DNA of 45,724 nucleotides from an uncultured Clostridiaceae bacterium (GTDB lineage Bacteria; Bacillota; Clostridia; Lachnospirales; Lachnospiraceae), in NCBI GenBank assembly GCA_902477765.1, contig CABSIM010000021.1, positions 1-45,724 on the forward strand. The letters run 5' to 3'. The first letter of the stretch is position 1, and each line of letters opens with the position of its first letter. The notes beneath the pieces are model-generated. The model ran no database searches and had not been told where the DNA came from. It worked only from the letters and a program-made list of their open reading frames with translations. This document shows, piece by piece, positions 15,991-24,724 of this stretch. Both the position numbers and the translations under genes were made by a program.

Positions 15991-16860
15991 GTGAGACTGG
16001 TGATTGTGACGGGAATGTCCGGGGCAGGGAAAACCACAGCCCTGAAGATTCTGGAGGATTCCGGATTCTACTGCGTGGATAATCTTCCCGTTCTCCTGAT
16101 CGAAAAATTTACTGAGCTGATCATGAAGGATGCGGGAGACAGCCGGGATGCGGCTCTGGGCATTGATATCCGCAGCGGAGAAGAACTGCCGCTTCTGGAA
16201 GATGTACTGAGAAAATGGAAAAAGAACGGGTTTCCCTTTACGATTCTGTTTCTGGATTCCGCCGATGAAGTCCTGATCAAACGGTACAAAGAGACCAGAA
16301 GGACCCATCCGCTGGCCGGAACAGGACGGCTGGAAAAGGGAATTTCCCTGGAACGGGAAAAACTGGAGTTTCTAAAGGAAAATGCGGATTATATTCTGGA
16401 CACCAGCCGTCTTCTGAGAAAAGACCTGCGTATGGAACTGGAGAAAATCTTCAGAGGAGACGGTGTTTACAGCAACCTTTACATCACAGTCCTGAGTTTC
16501 GGCTTCAAATACGGGATTCCAGCGGATGCGGATCTGGTGTTTGATGTGCGGTTTCTGCCGAATCCGTATTATGTGGAAGAACTGCGGTCCCATACGGGAA
16601 ACGACCGGGATGTGCAGGAATATGTGATGCAGGGCGGTATCGGAGAGGAATTCCTGAAGAAACTGAGGGACATGCTGGAATTTCTGATTCCCAACTATAT
16701 TCTGGAGGGGAAAAATCAGCTTGTGGTGGCCATCGGGTGTACCGGCGGCAGGCACCGTTCCGTGACCATAGCCAATGAGATCAGCAGTCTGCTGTCAGAG
16801 TCAGGCAGATACGGTGTGCGGCTGGAGCACCGGGACGCTTTCAGAGACGGAGGGAAGTAG
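15991..16860 (+). CDS. rapZ: RNase adapter RapZ / nucleotide-binding protein YvcJ
   Basis: A 289-aa P-loop protein. The Walker A motif GMSGAGKTTA lies at residues 6-15, followed by the family block FYCVDNLPVLLIEKF; the C-terminal domain contains DVRFLPNPYY and IGCTGGRHRSV. In Enterobacteria RapZ presents the sRNA GlmZ to RNase E in response to glucosamine-6-phosphate; in Bacillota the homologue YvcJ has nucleotide-hydrolysing activity and an incompletely known role. The start is GTG 15991 with GGAGGAGA upstream. Its place between murB and whiA matches the conserved Gram-positive cluster. Confidence 0.95.
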   Translation: MRLVIVTGMSGAGKTTALKILEDSGFYCVDNLPVLLIEKFTELIMKDAGDSRDAALGIDIRSGEELPLLEDVLRKWKKNGFPFTILFLDSADEVLIKRYKETRRTHPLAGTGRLEKGISLEREKLEFLKENADYILDTSRLLRKDLRMELEKIFRGDGVYSNLYITVLSFGFKYGIPADADLVFDVRFLPNPYYVEELRSHTGNDRDVQEYVMQGGIGEEFLKKLRDMLEFLIPNYILEGKNQLVVAIGCTGGRHRSVTIANEISSLLSESGRYGVRLEHRDAFRDGGK

Positions 16861-16862
16861 AA

Positions 16863-17822
16863 ATGTCCTTTTCTTCCAAAATCAAGGAGGAACTTTCCCG
16901 GCAGATGAGTCCTGCCAGGCACTGCCGGATTGCGGAGACCGCGGCAATACTCAGTCTCTGCGGCCGGATTCAGATTTCAGGTGACGACCGGTACAGCATC
17001 AAGATCCATACGGAAAATGTCACCGTCGCAAGAAAGTGCTTTACATTATTGAAAAAAACATTTAATATAAATACGGAAATATCCATCCGGAAAAATGCCC
17101 ATCTTGGCAAAAACCGGATTTATTCGGTCTGTGTCAGAGATCACGGAGACGCGCTCCGTGTCCTGAAAGCCACAAAGCTCCTGTCTGACGACGGTGAGAT
17201 CGAAGAGAATCTTTCCGTGGTGGGAAATGTGGTGGTCCAGAATCCATGCTGCCGGCGGGCGTTCCTGCGGGGGGCATTTCTGGCTGCGGGATCCGTCAGT
17301 GATCCGGAAAAGTTCTACCATCTTGAGATTGTATGTGCCGCAGAGCCGAAAGCCAGACAGCTTCAGTCCATTATGGCAACATTTGGCATGGATGCAAAGA
17401 TCGTCATCAGGAAACGATACTTTGTGGTGTATATTAAAGAAGGAAACCAGATTGTTGACATGCTGAATGTGATGGAGGCACCTCTGGCCCTGATGGAATT
17501 CGAAAATATCAGGATCCTCAAGGAAATGAGGGGAAATGTGAACCGTCAGGTCAACTGTGAAACGGCCAACATCAACAAAACGGTATCCGCTGCGATGAAG
17601 CAGATAGATGATATAAAATTTATCAGAGATACGATCGGTTTCGAGCGCCTGCCTGCCGGACTGGAGGAGATCGCCAGGCTCAGGCTTGAAAAACCGGAAG
17701 CGACACTTAAGGAACTAGGTGAGGAACTGGAACCGCCTGTGGGAAAATCGGGGGTCAACCACCGGCTGAGAAAGCTCTGCGATCTGGCCGCTGCCCTTCG
17801 GGAACAGAAGGCGGATATTTAA
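16863..17822 (+). CDS. whiA: DNA-binding protein WhiA
   Basis: A 319-aa protein with an N-terminal LAGLIDADG-homing-endonuclease-like fold lacking nuclease function (~1-200; RRAFLRGAFLAAGSVSDPEK is its diagnostic block) and a C-terminal HTH domain (~225-310; LRLEKPEATLKELGEEL and KSGVNHRLRKL). WhiA links cell division and chromosome segregation in Bacillus and sporulation in actinobacteria. It starts 2 bases after rapZ, showing tight coupling; AGGGAAG is the ribosome binding site inside the rapZ 3' end. Confidence 0.95.
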   Translation: MSFSSKIKEELSRQMSPARHCRIAETAAILSLCGRIQISGDDRYSIKIHTENVTVARKCFTLLKKTFNINTEISIRKNAHLGKNRIYSVCVRDHGDALRVLKATKLLSDDGEIEENLSVVGNVVVQNPCCRRAFLRGAFLAAGSVSDPEKFYHLEIVCAAEPKARQLQSIMATFGMDAKIVIRKRYFVVYIKEGNQIVDMLNVMEAPLALMEFENIRILKEMRGNVNRQVNCETANINKTVSAAMKQIDDIKFIRDTIGFERLPAGLEEIARLRLEKPEATLKELGEELEPPVGKSGVNHRLRKLCDLAAALREQKADI

Positions 17823-17865
17823 ATGGATTCGAGAGCCATTTTCAGGTGCAATGAGGAGGATTATT

Positions 17866-18120
17866 ATGACAAAGCGAACGGTAACTATCGAACTGGCTTC
17901 CGGGCTGGAGGCGAGACCTATTGCGATGCTGGTGCAGCTGGCCAGCAGCTACGAGAGCAGGATCTATGTGCAGAGCGATAATAAAAAAGTAAACGCCAAG
18001 AGCATCATGGGCATGATGACACTGGACCTTCCGGTGGGTGAACAGGTGGTAGTCATGGCAGAAGGCCCGGATGAAGAGACAGCGGTGAATGATATCGAAA
18101 AGTATTTAAGCAATAATTAG
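17866..18120 (+). CDS. HPr-like protein, His15 replaced by Glu
   Basis: An 84-aa HPr-fold protein. Alignment by position puts Glu at residue 15 in GLEARPIA, where phosphocarrier HPr has His15 (GLHARPA), while Arg17 and the regulatory Ser46 (NAKSIMG) are kept exactly. It therefore should not carry PTS phosphate but can be a substrate of HprK, like Bacillus Crh, which has Gln15 at this site. Ser46-phosphorylated Crh is a co-effector of CcpA. The start ATG 17866 follows AATGAGGAGG; an ATG 15 bases earlier would bury that site. It is the last gene of the hprK operon and is followed by a terminator. Whether a true HPr exists elsewhere is not visible. Confidence 0.92.
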   Translation: MTKRTVTIELASGLEARPIAMLVQLASSYESRIYVQSDNKKVNAKSIMGMMTLDLPVGEQVVVMAEGPDEETAVNDIEKYLSNN

Positions 18121-18131
18121 AAACTGAGAAC

Positions 18132-18169
18132 AGGGCCGTTGCCGGAAACATGGTGACAGCCCTTTTTTT
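18132..18169 (+). terminator. Rho-independent terminator after the HPr-like gene
   Basis: Stem with GGGC/GCCC and GTTgCC/GGtgAC pairs (18133-18162), followed by seven T residues. It ends the hprK cluster and separates it from dnaE. Confidence 0.75.
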
Positions 18170-18184
18170 ATTCTGGAGGGAACA

Positions 18185-21100
18185 ATGGCATTTACACATC
18201 TGCACGTCCATACGGAATACAGCCTTCTGGACGGTTCCAGCAAAATCGGTGAGCTGGTGGCAAAAGCCGCAGATCTGGGAATGGACAGCATGGCCATTAC
18301 GGATCATGGTGCCATGTACGGCGTCATTGATTTTTACAGGGCGGCAAAACAGGCAGGCATCAAACCCATCATCGGCTGTGAGGTCTACGTGACTCCCGGT
18401 TCCCGGTTCGACAGGGAAACGGTTCATGGAGAAGACAGGTATTATCATCTGGTTCTGCTGGCCGAAAACAACACCGGCTATCAGAATCTGATGAAGATCG
18501 TTTCCAGAGGATTTGTGGACGGGTTTTACTATAAGCCGAGAGTGGACATGGAGACACTGGAGGAATATCACGAGGGAATTATTGCCCTCAGTGCCTGCCT
18601 GGCAGGAGAAGTACCCAGATATCTGGGAAGAGGTCTTTACGAAGAAGCCGGAGAGGCAGCAAAACGGTATCTGAAGATCTTCGGACCGGGAAATTATTTT
18701 CTGGAACTTCAGGACCACGGAATTCCGCTTCAGCGCCAGGTAAACCAGGGAATCCTGAGGCTCAGCAGAGATCTGGGAATCCCCATGGTGGTCACCAATG
18801 ACTGTCATTATATCAATGCCGAGGACTGGGAGTCCCACGATATTCTTCTCTGCATTCAGACGGGAAAAAAGGTATCGGATGAAAACAGAATGCGCTATGA
18901 AGGCGGCCAGTACTATGTGAAATCAGAAGAAGAAATGGCAGAACTGTTTCCCTACGCCCGGGAGGCCATGGAAAACACCCATAAAATCGCTGAACGGTGC
19001 AATGTGGAAATTGAATTCGGTGTTACGAAGCTGCCGCGCTACGACGTGCCGGAGGGATACGATGCCTGGACATATCTGAACCATCTCTGTGAGAACGGAT
19101 TTGCAGAGCGGTATCCGGAAGGCGGGGAAGAACTGGAGAAACGGCTCAGATACGAACTGGACGTCATCAGAAACATGGGCTATGTGGATTATTTCCTGAT
19201 TGTCTGGGACTTCATCAATTTTGCCAAATCAAGCGGAATCGCCGTGGGGCCGGGACGGGGCTCTGCCGCCGGCAGCATTGTGGCCTACTGCCTGAAGATC
19301 ACGGATATCGATCCCATCAAATATCAGCTTCTGTTTGAGCGTTTCCTGAATCCGGAACGTGTGTCCATGCCGGATATTGACGTGGATTTCTGCTATGAAA
19401 GGCGTCAGGAAGTCATCGATTATGTGGTGAAGAAGTATGGAAAGGATCAGGTGGCCCAGATCGTGACCTTCGGTACCCTGGCGGCCAAAGGTGTGATCCG
19501 GGATGTGGGAAGGGTCATGGATCTTCCCTACAGCCTGTGCGACACCGTGGCCAAAATGGTGCCTGCGGAGCTGAACATGACGCTGGATCTGGCACTCCGG
19601 AAAAATCCGGAGCTGAAGGCGCTTTATGATACGGATGAACAGGTGAGAAAACTCATCGACATGTCCAGGCATCTGGAAGGGCTGCCGCGGCATACGTCCA
19701 TGCACGCTGCCGGGGTGGTGATCAGCCGGACGGCCATGGACGAATATGTTCCTCTGTCACGGGCCGCAGACGGCACCATCACCACGCAGTTCACCATGAC
19801 CACGCTGGAGGAACTGGGCCTTCTGAAAATGGATTTCCTGGGACTGAGGACTCTGACGGTGATCCAGGATGCCGTAAAGATGGCAGAAAAGAATCACGGC
19901 ATTCATCTGGATCTGGACAAGATCGACTACGAAGATCAGAAAGTCATGGAAGCCCTGGGAACCGGAAAGAATGAAGGCGTGTTCCAGCTGGAAAGCGGAG
20001 GCTTCAAGGCATTCATGAAGGAACTGAAGCCCAGAAAGCTGGAAGATATTCTGGCAGGGATTTCCCTGTACCGTCCGGGCCCCATGGACTTTATTCCCAA
20101 ATACCTGAAGGGGAAAAACGATCAGGCGTCCATCACCTATTCCTGTCCCCAGCTGGAACCGATTCTGAGTCCCACCTACGGATGCATCGTTTATCAGGAA
20201 CAGGTCATGCAGATCGTCCGTGATCTGGCCGGATATACTCTGGGACGCAGTGACCTGGTGCGCCGGGCCATGTCCAAGAAAAAAGCCGCGGTCATGGAGA
20301 AGGAGAGGCAGAATTTCGTTTACGGGAACCCGGAGGAAGGCGTCAGGGGATGCATTGCCAACGGAATCGATGAAAAGACGGCCAACCAGATCTATGATGA
20401 CATGATCGATTTCGCCAAATATGCGTTCAATAAGTCCCATGCCGCGGCCTATGCGGTGGTGGCTTACCAGACCGCCTATCTGAAATATTATTATCCCCGG
20501 GAATTCATGGCGGCGCTGATGACCTCCGTCATGGATAACGCGGCGAAGATTTCCGAGTACATTCTGGCCTGCCGCGGCATGGGAATTGCCATTCTGCCTC
20601 CGGATATCAATGAAGGAGTCAGCGGGTTTTCCGTGTCTGGAAACAATATCCGCTACGGACTCTCGGCCATCAAGAGCGTGGGACGTTCCGTGGTGGAGGC
20701 CATCATTGCGGAGCGGGAAGCAGCCGGCCCCTTTTCCACCATCAGTGATTTTATCAGCAGGATGACCAACAAGGAAGTCAACAAGCGGACACTGGAAAGC
20801 TTCATCAAATCCGGCGCCCTGGACAGCCTTCCCGGAACCAGAAAGCAGAAACTGTATGTTTCCGCAGAACTGCTGGAACAGAAAAGCAAGGAAAAGAAGA
20901 CGGCCATGGAAGGCCAGATGAGTTTTTTTGACTTTGTGGACGACAGTCAGAAAGAGGAATTCAGAATTTCGTTTCCGGATGTGGGAGAATTTGACAGAGA
21001 GACGCTTCTGGCTTTTGAAAAAGAGACCCTGGGAATCTATGTCAGCGGACATCCCATGGAAGAGTACCGGGAAGTGTGGGAAAAAAATGTTACGGCAAAA

Positions 21101-21670
21101 ACGTCGGACTTTATTGTGGATGAAGAGGGAAAAACCGTGGTGGAAGACGGCTCCAGGGTGGTGATCGGAGGCATGGTCACATCGAAGAAGGTGAAAACCA
21201 CCAAGCAGAACCAGCTGATGGCATTTATTTCCCTGGAAGACATGGTAGGTACGGTGGAATGCCTGATTTTCCCGAAAATTTATGAAAAGGACAAGGCCTT
21301 TCTCAACGAAGATTCCAAGATCTTTATCAGAGGCCGTGTGTCAGTCGGAGATGACCCGGTGGGAAAACTGGTATGTGAGGAAGTGATTCCCTTTTCAGAA
21401 ATTCCCAACGAACTGTGGCTTCAGTTCCGGAACCAGGCATACTATAAAGAAAACATCGACCGGGTCATGGCGATTCTGCGGGATTCAGAAGGAAAGGACA
21501 GGGTTGCCATGTACCTGAAAGAAGAAAAGGCCATCCGTCGCCTGTCTGAAAACTGGAAGGTCTGTGCAGATGCGGAACTGCGGAAAAAGCTCTGCGGTGT
21601 TCTGGGGGAAGAAAATGTGAAGGTGGTGCAGAAAAGCCTGGAACAGAAAGGACGGAGAGCAGGCGCCTGA
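18185..21670 (+). CDS. dnaE: DNA polymerase III subunit alpha
   Basis: The 1161-aa DnaE-type replicative polymerase subunit. The N-terminal PHP domain begins FTHLHVHTEYSLLDGSSKI. The palm holds the metal-binding aspartates in PDIDVDF (397-401). Fingers motifs (GPGRGSAAGS, LERFLNPERVSMP) are followed by helix-hairpin-helix segments near 800-840 and an OB-fold domain at about 980-1060 (RVVIGGMVTSKK). The length is that of DnaE1 rather than PolC. In low-GC Gram-positives PolC usually leads synthesis and DnaE extends primers; PolC is not in this window. Start ATG 18185 with GGAGGG upstream. Confidence 0.97.
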   Translation: MAFTHLHVHTEYSLLDGSSKIGELVAKAADLGMDSMAITDHGAMYGVIDFYRAAKQAGIKPIIGCEVYVTPGSRFDRETVHGEDRYYHLVLLAENNTGYQNLMKIVSRGFVDGFYYKPRVDMETLEEYHEGIIALSACLAGEVPRYLGRGLYEEAGEAAKRYLKIFGPGNYFLELQDHGIPLQRQVNQGILRLSRDLGIPMVVTNDCHYINAEDWESHDILLCIQTGKKVSDENRMRYEGGQYYVKSEEEMAELFPYAREAMENTHKIAERCNVEIEFGVTKLPRYDVPEGYDAWTYLNHLCENGFAERYPEGGEELEKRLRYELDVIRNMGYVDYFLIVWDFINFAKSSGIAVGPGRGSAAGSIVAYCLKITDIDPIKYQLLFERFLNPERVSMPDIDVDFCYERRQEVIDYVVKKYGKDQVAQIVTFGTLAAKGVIRDVGRVMDLPYSLCDTVAKMVPAELNMTLDLALRKNPELKALYDTDEQVRKLIDMSRHLEGLPRHTSMHAAGVVISRTAMDEYVPLSRAADGTITTQFTMTTLEELGLLKMDFLGLRTLTVIQDAVKMAEKNHGIHLDLDKIDYEDQKVMEALGTGKNEGVFQLESGGFKAFMKELKPRKLEDILAGISLYRPGPMDFIPKYLKGKNDQASITYSCPQLEPILSPTYGCIVYQEQVMQIVRDLAGYTLGRSDLVRRAMSKKKAAVMEKERQNFVYGNPEEGVRGCIANGIDEKTANQIYDDMIDFAKYAFNKSHAAAYAVVAYQTAYLKYYYPREFMAALMTSVMDNAAKISEYILACRGMGIAILPPDINEGVSGFSVSGNNIRYGLSAIKSVGRSVVEAIIAEREAAGPFSTISDFISRMTNKEVNKRTLESFIKSGALDSLPGTRKQKLYVSAELLEQKSKEKKTAMEGQMSFFDFVDDSQKEEFRISFPDVGEFDRETLLAFEKETLGIYVSGHPMEEYREVWEKNVTAKTSDFIVDEEGKTVVEDGSRVVIGGMVTSKKVKTTKQNQLMAFISLEDMVGTVECLIFPKIYEKDKAFLNEDSKIFIRGRVSVGDDPVGKLVCEEVIPFSEIPNELWLQFRNQAYYKENIDRVMAILRDSEGKDRVAMYLKEEKAIRRLSENWKVCADAELRKKLCGVLGEENVKVVQKSLEQKGRRAGA

Positions 21671-21693
21671 AAAACAGGGAAACCCATGGTGCG

Positions 21694-21720
21694 CGGAAGA
21701 AGCCATCCGGGCTTTTTCCG
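21694..21720 (+). terminator. Hairpin after dnaE, possible terminator
   Basis: CGGAAGAAGCC / GGCTTTTTCCG, an 11-bp stem with one wobble and a 5-base loop, 24 bases after the dnaE stop. The T-run is in the 3' arm rather than after it, so termination is uncertain. Confidence 0.4.
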
Positions 21721-21815
21721 GCCCGGGAGAACGGATGAAGGACCGGAAACGGGGAATCCTATGAAAAGTCCCGGTAAAATTGGTGAAAAAAATATCAAAG
21801 TAGTGAAAAAAAGCA

Positions 21816-21844
21816 TTGAAAAGACGTCTGAAATGAATTAAAAT
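21816..21844 (+). promoter_or_regulatory. Promoter of pfkA
   Basis: TTGAAA (21816-21821), 17-base spacer, TAAAAT (21839-21844). The ~60-nt leader carries a direct repeat TACAGGGAA (21861-21869, 21883-21891), with CCTGT between the copies able to pair with the first. Confidence 0.65.
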
Positions 21845-21909
21845 AAGAAGCGTATCATTTTACAGGGAAATTTTAACCTGTCTACAGGGAACTTGTGGAG
21901 GAACTGAGA

Positions 21910-22887
21910 ATGGCAAAAAAAGAAGTAAAGACAATCGGTGTCCTGACCAGCGGCGGAGATGCTCCGGGAATGAATGCGGCAATCCGTGCCGTAGTCAGGA
22001 CCGCAATCAATAAAGGATTAAAGGTAAAAGGCATCATGCGCGGATACGCAGGCCTGCTGCAGGAAGAGATCGTGGATATGGACGGCGTCAGCGTCGCCGA
22101 TACCATCAACCGCGGCGGCACCATTCTCTATACGGCCCGCTGTGATGAGTTCAAGACAGAGGAAGGCCAGAAACTGGGTGCTGAGATCTGCAAGAAGCAC
22201 GGAATCGACGGAATGGTCATCATCGGCGGCGACGGTTCCTTCCGCGGTGCCGGAAAACTTTCCGCCCTTGGTGTGAATACCATCGGCCTGCCTGGAACCA
22301 TCGATCTGGACATTGCCTGCACCGATTATACCATCGGTTTTGATACGGCAGTCAACACGGCCATGGAGGCCATCGATAAAGTCCGGGATACATCCACATC
22401 CCATGAGCGGTGCAGCATCATTGAAGTTATGGGCCGCAATGCGGGATATATTGCTCTCTGGTGCGGAATTGCCAACGGCGCCGAGGATATTCTTCTGCCG
22501 GAGCGGTATGACGGCAACGAGCAGTACCTGATCAACAGGATTATTGAAAACAGAAAACGCGGAAAGAAACATCATATCATCATCAACGCAGAGGGAATCG
22601 GGCATTCCACATCCATGGCACGGAGAATCGAGGCGGCTACCGGTATCGAGACCAGAGCCACCATCATCGGTCATATTCAGAGGGGCGGAACGCCCACCTG
22701 CAAAGACCGTGTCTATGCTTCGATCATGGGCTCCAAGGCAGTGCAGCTCCTCTGTGAAGGAAAGAGCAACAGGATCGTTGCCTATAAGGGCGGCCAGTTT
22801 GTCGATTTTGATGTTCAGGAAGCTTTAAATATGAAGAAAGATATTCCGGAAGAGCAGTTTGAAATCAGCAAGCTGCTGGTACGTTAA
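21910..22887 (+). CDS. pfkA: ATP-dependent 6-phosphofructokinase
   Basis: A 325-aa glycolytic enzyme converting fructose-6-phosphate to fructose-1,6-bisphosphate. The N-terminal GVLTSGGDAPGMNAAIR, the ATP-type GGDGS loop (106-110; PPi-dependent enzymes have GGDDS) and the active-site block GLPGTIDLDIACTDYTIG are visible. The usual TIDND is TIDLD here; the catalytic first Asp (Asp132) is kept. Later blocks are EVMGRNAGYIALW and the RGGTP loop. ATG 21910 is chosen over an in-frame GTG at 21895 because that GTG precedes the GGAGG that serves the ATG. Expressed from its own promoter and ended by a terminator, so it is a single-gene unit. Confidence 0.95.
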   Translation: MAKKEVKTIGVLTSGGDAPGMNAAIRAVVRTAINKGLKVKGIMRGYAGLLQEEIVDMDGVSVADTINRGGTILYTARCDEFKTEEGQKLGAEICKKHGIDGMVIIGGDGSFRGAGKLSALGVNTIGLPGTIDLDIACTDYTIGFDTAVNTAMEAIDKVRDTSTSHERCSIIEVMGRNAGYIALWCGIANGAEDILLPERYDGNEQYLINRIIENRKRGKKHHIIINAEGIGHSTSMARRIEAATGIETRATIIGHIQRGGTPTCKDRVYASIMGSKAVQLLCEGKSNRIVAYKGGQFVDFDVQEALNMKKDIPEEQFEISKLLVR

Positions 22888-22897
22888 GGAGATCGGA

Positions 22898-22941
22898 GGG
22901 GCTGTCATGTAATACGCTGCGTATTATATTTCAGCCCTTTT
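22898..22941 (+). terminator. Rho-independent terminator of pfkA
   Basis: Stem GGGCTG / CAGCCC with an upper helix GTAATACGC / GCGTATTAT, followed by TTTT. Begins 10 bases after the pfkA stop. Confidence 0.75.
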
Positions 22942-22980
22942 GTCCCAAAGAACAGAGAAACGGAAGGAGAGGAGGGCAGG

Positions 22981-23352
22981 ATGGGAAGAAAAGAAGATGA
23001 AAAAATCGCTCCCCACTGTGATTTTATCTTTGTCCACGAGGCACTGGTAAAACAGGTGATGGAAGTGATGCCCCAGGGAGAAGAACTCCAGAATCTGGCG
23101 GAGTTTTTCAGGATCTTCGGGGATTCCACCAGGATCCGGATTCTGTATGCGTTAAGTCAGTCGGAACTGTGTGTGTGCGACATTGCCAGCCTGCTCAATA
23201 TGGGTCAGTCGGCGATTTCCCACCAGCTGAGGCTTCTGAAACAGATGCGCCTGGTGAAATTCCGGAGAGACGGAAAAAGTGTCCTGTATTCGCTGGCAGA
23301 CAGCCATATCCAAACCATTCTGGCGCAGGGCATGGAACATATCAGAGAATAA
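22981..23352 (+). CDS. ArsR/SmtB family metal-sensing regulator
   Basis: A 123-aa winged-helix repressor. The recognition helix is in SAISHQLRLLKQMRLVK. Two metal-site patterns are present: ELCVCD (Cys64, Cys66, Asp67) resembling the CadC-type alpha3 site with possible N-terminal ligands His12/Cys13, and a C-terminal alpha5 pattern D-x-H-x10-H-x2-E (Asp107, His109, His120, Glu123) matching zinc sensors of the SmtB/CzrA type. The likely role is derepression of metal export in excess Zn, Cd or Co (family knowledge). No transporter gene is adjacent; it precedes dapF by 14 bases, so it may simply share that operon. Start ATG 22981 with GGAGAGGAGG. Confidence 0.9.
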   Translation: MGRKEDEKIAPHCDFIFVHEALVKQVMEVMPQGEELQNLAEFFRIFGDSTRIRILYALSQSELCVCDIASLLNMGQSAISHQLRLLKQMRLVKFRRDGKSVLYSLADSHIQTILAQGMEHIRE

Positions 23353-23366
23353 AACGGAGAGAACAG

Positions 23367-24176
23367 ATGAAATTTACAAAAATGCAGGGGATCGGAAATG
23401 ACTACGTATATGTGGACTGCTTCCGGGAGACAGTGGAAAATCCGTCGGAAACAGCCAGAAAAGTAAGCAACCGGAATTTCGGAATCGGTTCTGACGGACT
23501 GATTCTGATCATGCCTTCCGACTGTGCGGACTGCCGGATGGACATGTATAATCTGGATGGCTCCAGAGGAGCCATGTGCGGCAACGGGATCCGCTGCGTG
23601 GGAAAATATGCATACGATCACGGACTGGTGAACAAAACGGAAATCGATGTGGAGACGGCTTCCGGAATCCGCCACCTGAGCCTTCATGTAAAGGACGGGG
23701 CCGTGGAAACGGTCACCGTGGATATGGGAAGTCCGGTACAGACCTCAGAAATCGGAGAACCCATTGAAATCGGGGGAAAAACATGGAATTTCACCGGAAT
23801 TTCCATGGGAAATCCTCATGCAGTGGTTTTTTATGATGACCTTGACGGACTGGAGATTGAAAAGACAGGTCCTCTGTTTGAACATGCAGAACGGTTCCCG
23901 GACAGAACCAATACGGAGTTTGTACATATCATAGATGAAAGCCATGTGAAAATGCGCGTATGGGAACGGGGGTCCGGGGAAACTCTGGCCTGCGGCACCG
24001 GAGCCTGTGCAGTGGCTGTGGCCTGCGCACTCAACGGAAAGACAGGAGATGAGACGGAAGTGGAGCTTCTCGGAGGCACGCTTTCCATCCGGTGGGACAG
24101 GGAAAGAAATCTTGTTTTTATGACAGGACCGGCCGTGGAAGTTTATAACGGCGAGATCGATATCAGCCGCTTATGA
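23367..24176 (+). CDS. dapF: Diaminopimelate epimerase
   Basis: A 269-aa PLP-independent racemase interconverting LL- and meso-diaminopimelate for lysine and peptidoglycan. The two catalytic cysteines are Cys71 in AMCGNGIRC and Cys209 in LACGTGACA, each in its conserved loop; the N-terminal KMQGIGNDYVYVD and the GSDGLILI block are typical. The start ATG 23367 follows GGAGAG; the open frame extends further upstream, but that part overlaps the ArsR gene. It overlaps the region of the next gene's ribosome binding site by a few bases. Confidence 0.95.
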   Translation: MKFTKMQGIGNDYVYVDCFRETVENPSETARKVSNRNFGIGSDGLILIMPSDCADCRMDMYNLDGSRGAMCGNGIRCVGKYAYDHGLVNKTEIDVETASGIRHLSLHVKDGAVETVTVDMGSPVQTSEIGEPIEIGGKTWNFTGISMGNPHAVVFYDDLDGLEIEKTGPLFEHAERFPDRTNTEFVHIIDESHVKMRVWERGSGETLACGTGACAVAVACALNGKTGDETEVELLGGTLSIRWDRERNLVFMTGPAVEVYNGEIDISRL

Positions 24177-24190
24177 TAAAGGAGAACCAT

Positions 24191-24628
24191 ATGGACCATA
24201 TTGACAGGGAAATACTTCAGATCCTTCAGGCCAATGCGCGGACATCCCTGAAGACCATTGCAGAAAAAACCTTTCTTTCTTCTCCGGCGGTTTCCGCAAG
24301 AATTGAAAAACTGGAAAAGGACGGCATCATCACCGGATATCAGGCACAGATTGACCCGGTAAAGCTGGGGTATCATATCATTGCCTTCATCAATCTGAAT
24401 GTCGTGCCGGAAGATAAGCCGAAGTTCTATAAATATGCGGAGTCCATTCCCAATATTCTGGAGTGCAGCTGCGTGACAGGGGAATATTCCATGATCATGA
24501 AAGTGGCGTTTGAAAGCACCATGCAGCTGGATGCCTTCATCGGTCAGCTGCAGAAATACGGAAAAACCAGCACGCAGATCGTTTTCTCCACCCATGTGGG
24601 ACCGCGTGGAGTACAGCCCAGAGAATAG
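24191..24628 (+). CDS. Lrp/AsnC family transcriptional regulator
   Basis: A 145-aa feast/famine regulator. The N-terminal HTH (about 5-55: ILQILQANARTSLKTIAEKTFLSSPAVSARI, given here as key blocks LKTIAEKTF and SPAVSARIEKL) is followed by the RAM/AsnC ligand-binding beta-alpha-beta domain (KLGYHIIAFINLNV, VTGEYSMIMKVAF). Such proteins form dimers to octamers and respond to amino acids. ATG 24191 is preferred: AAAGGAG lies 7 bases upstream and residue 2 onward matches the family; an ATG at 24173 would precede that site. Directly downstream of dapF, suggesting amino-acid-linked control. Confidence 0.9.
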   Translation: MDHIDREILQILQANARTSLKTIAEKTFLSSPAVSARIEKLEKDGIITGYQAQIDPVKLGYHIIAFINLNVVPEDKPKFYKYAESIPNILECSCVTGEYSMIMKVAFESTMQLDAFIGQLQKYGKTSTQIVFSTHVGPRGVQPRE

Positions 24629-24681
24629 GCGGAATGAGAACATAAAGACGGATAACGGAACAGACGGACAGCGGAATCTGT

Positions 24682-24724
24682 GCCGGAACAGCAGGGGATA
24701 GTTCCCGGCTGTTCCGGCTTTTTT
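24682..24724 (+). terminator. Rho-independent terminator after the Lrp gene
   Basis: An 11-bp perfect stem GCCGGAACAGC / GCTGTTCCGGC, inner GGGGA/TCCC pairing, followed by six T residues. Confidence 0.85.
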
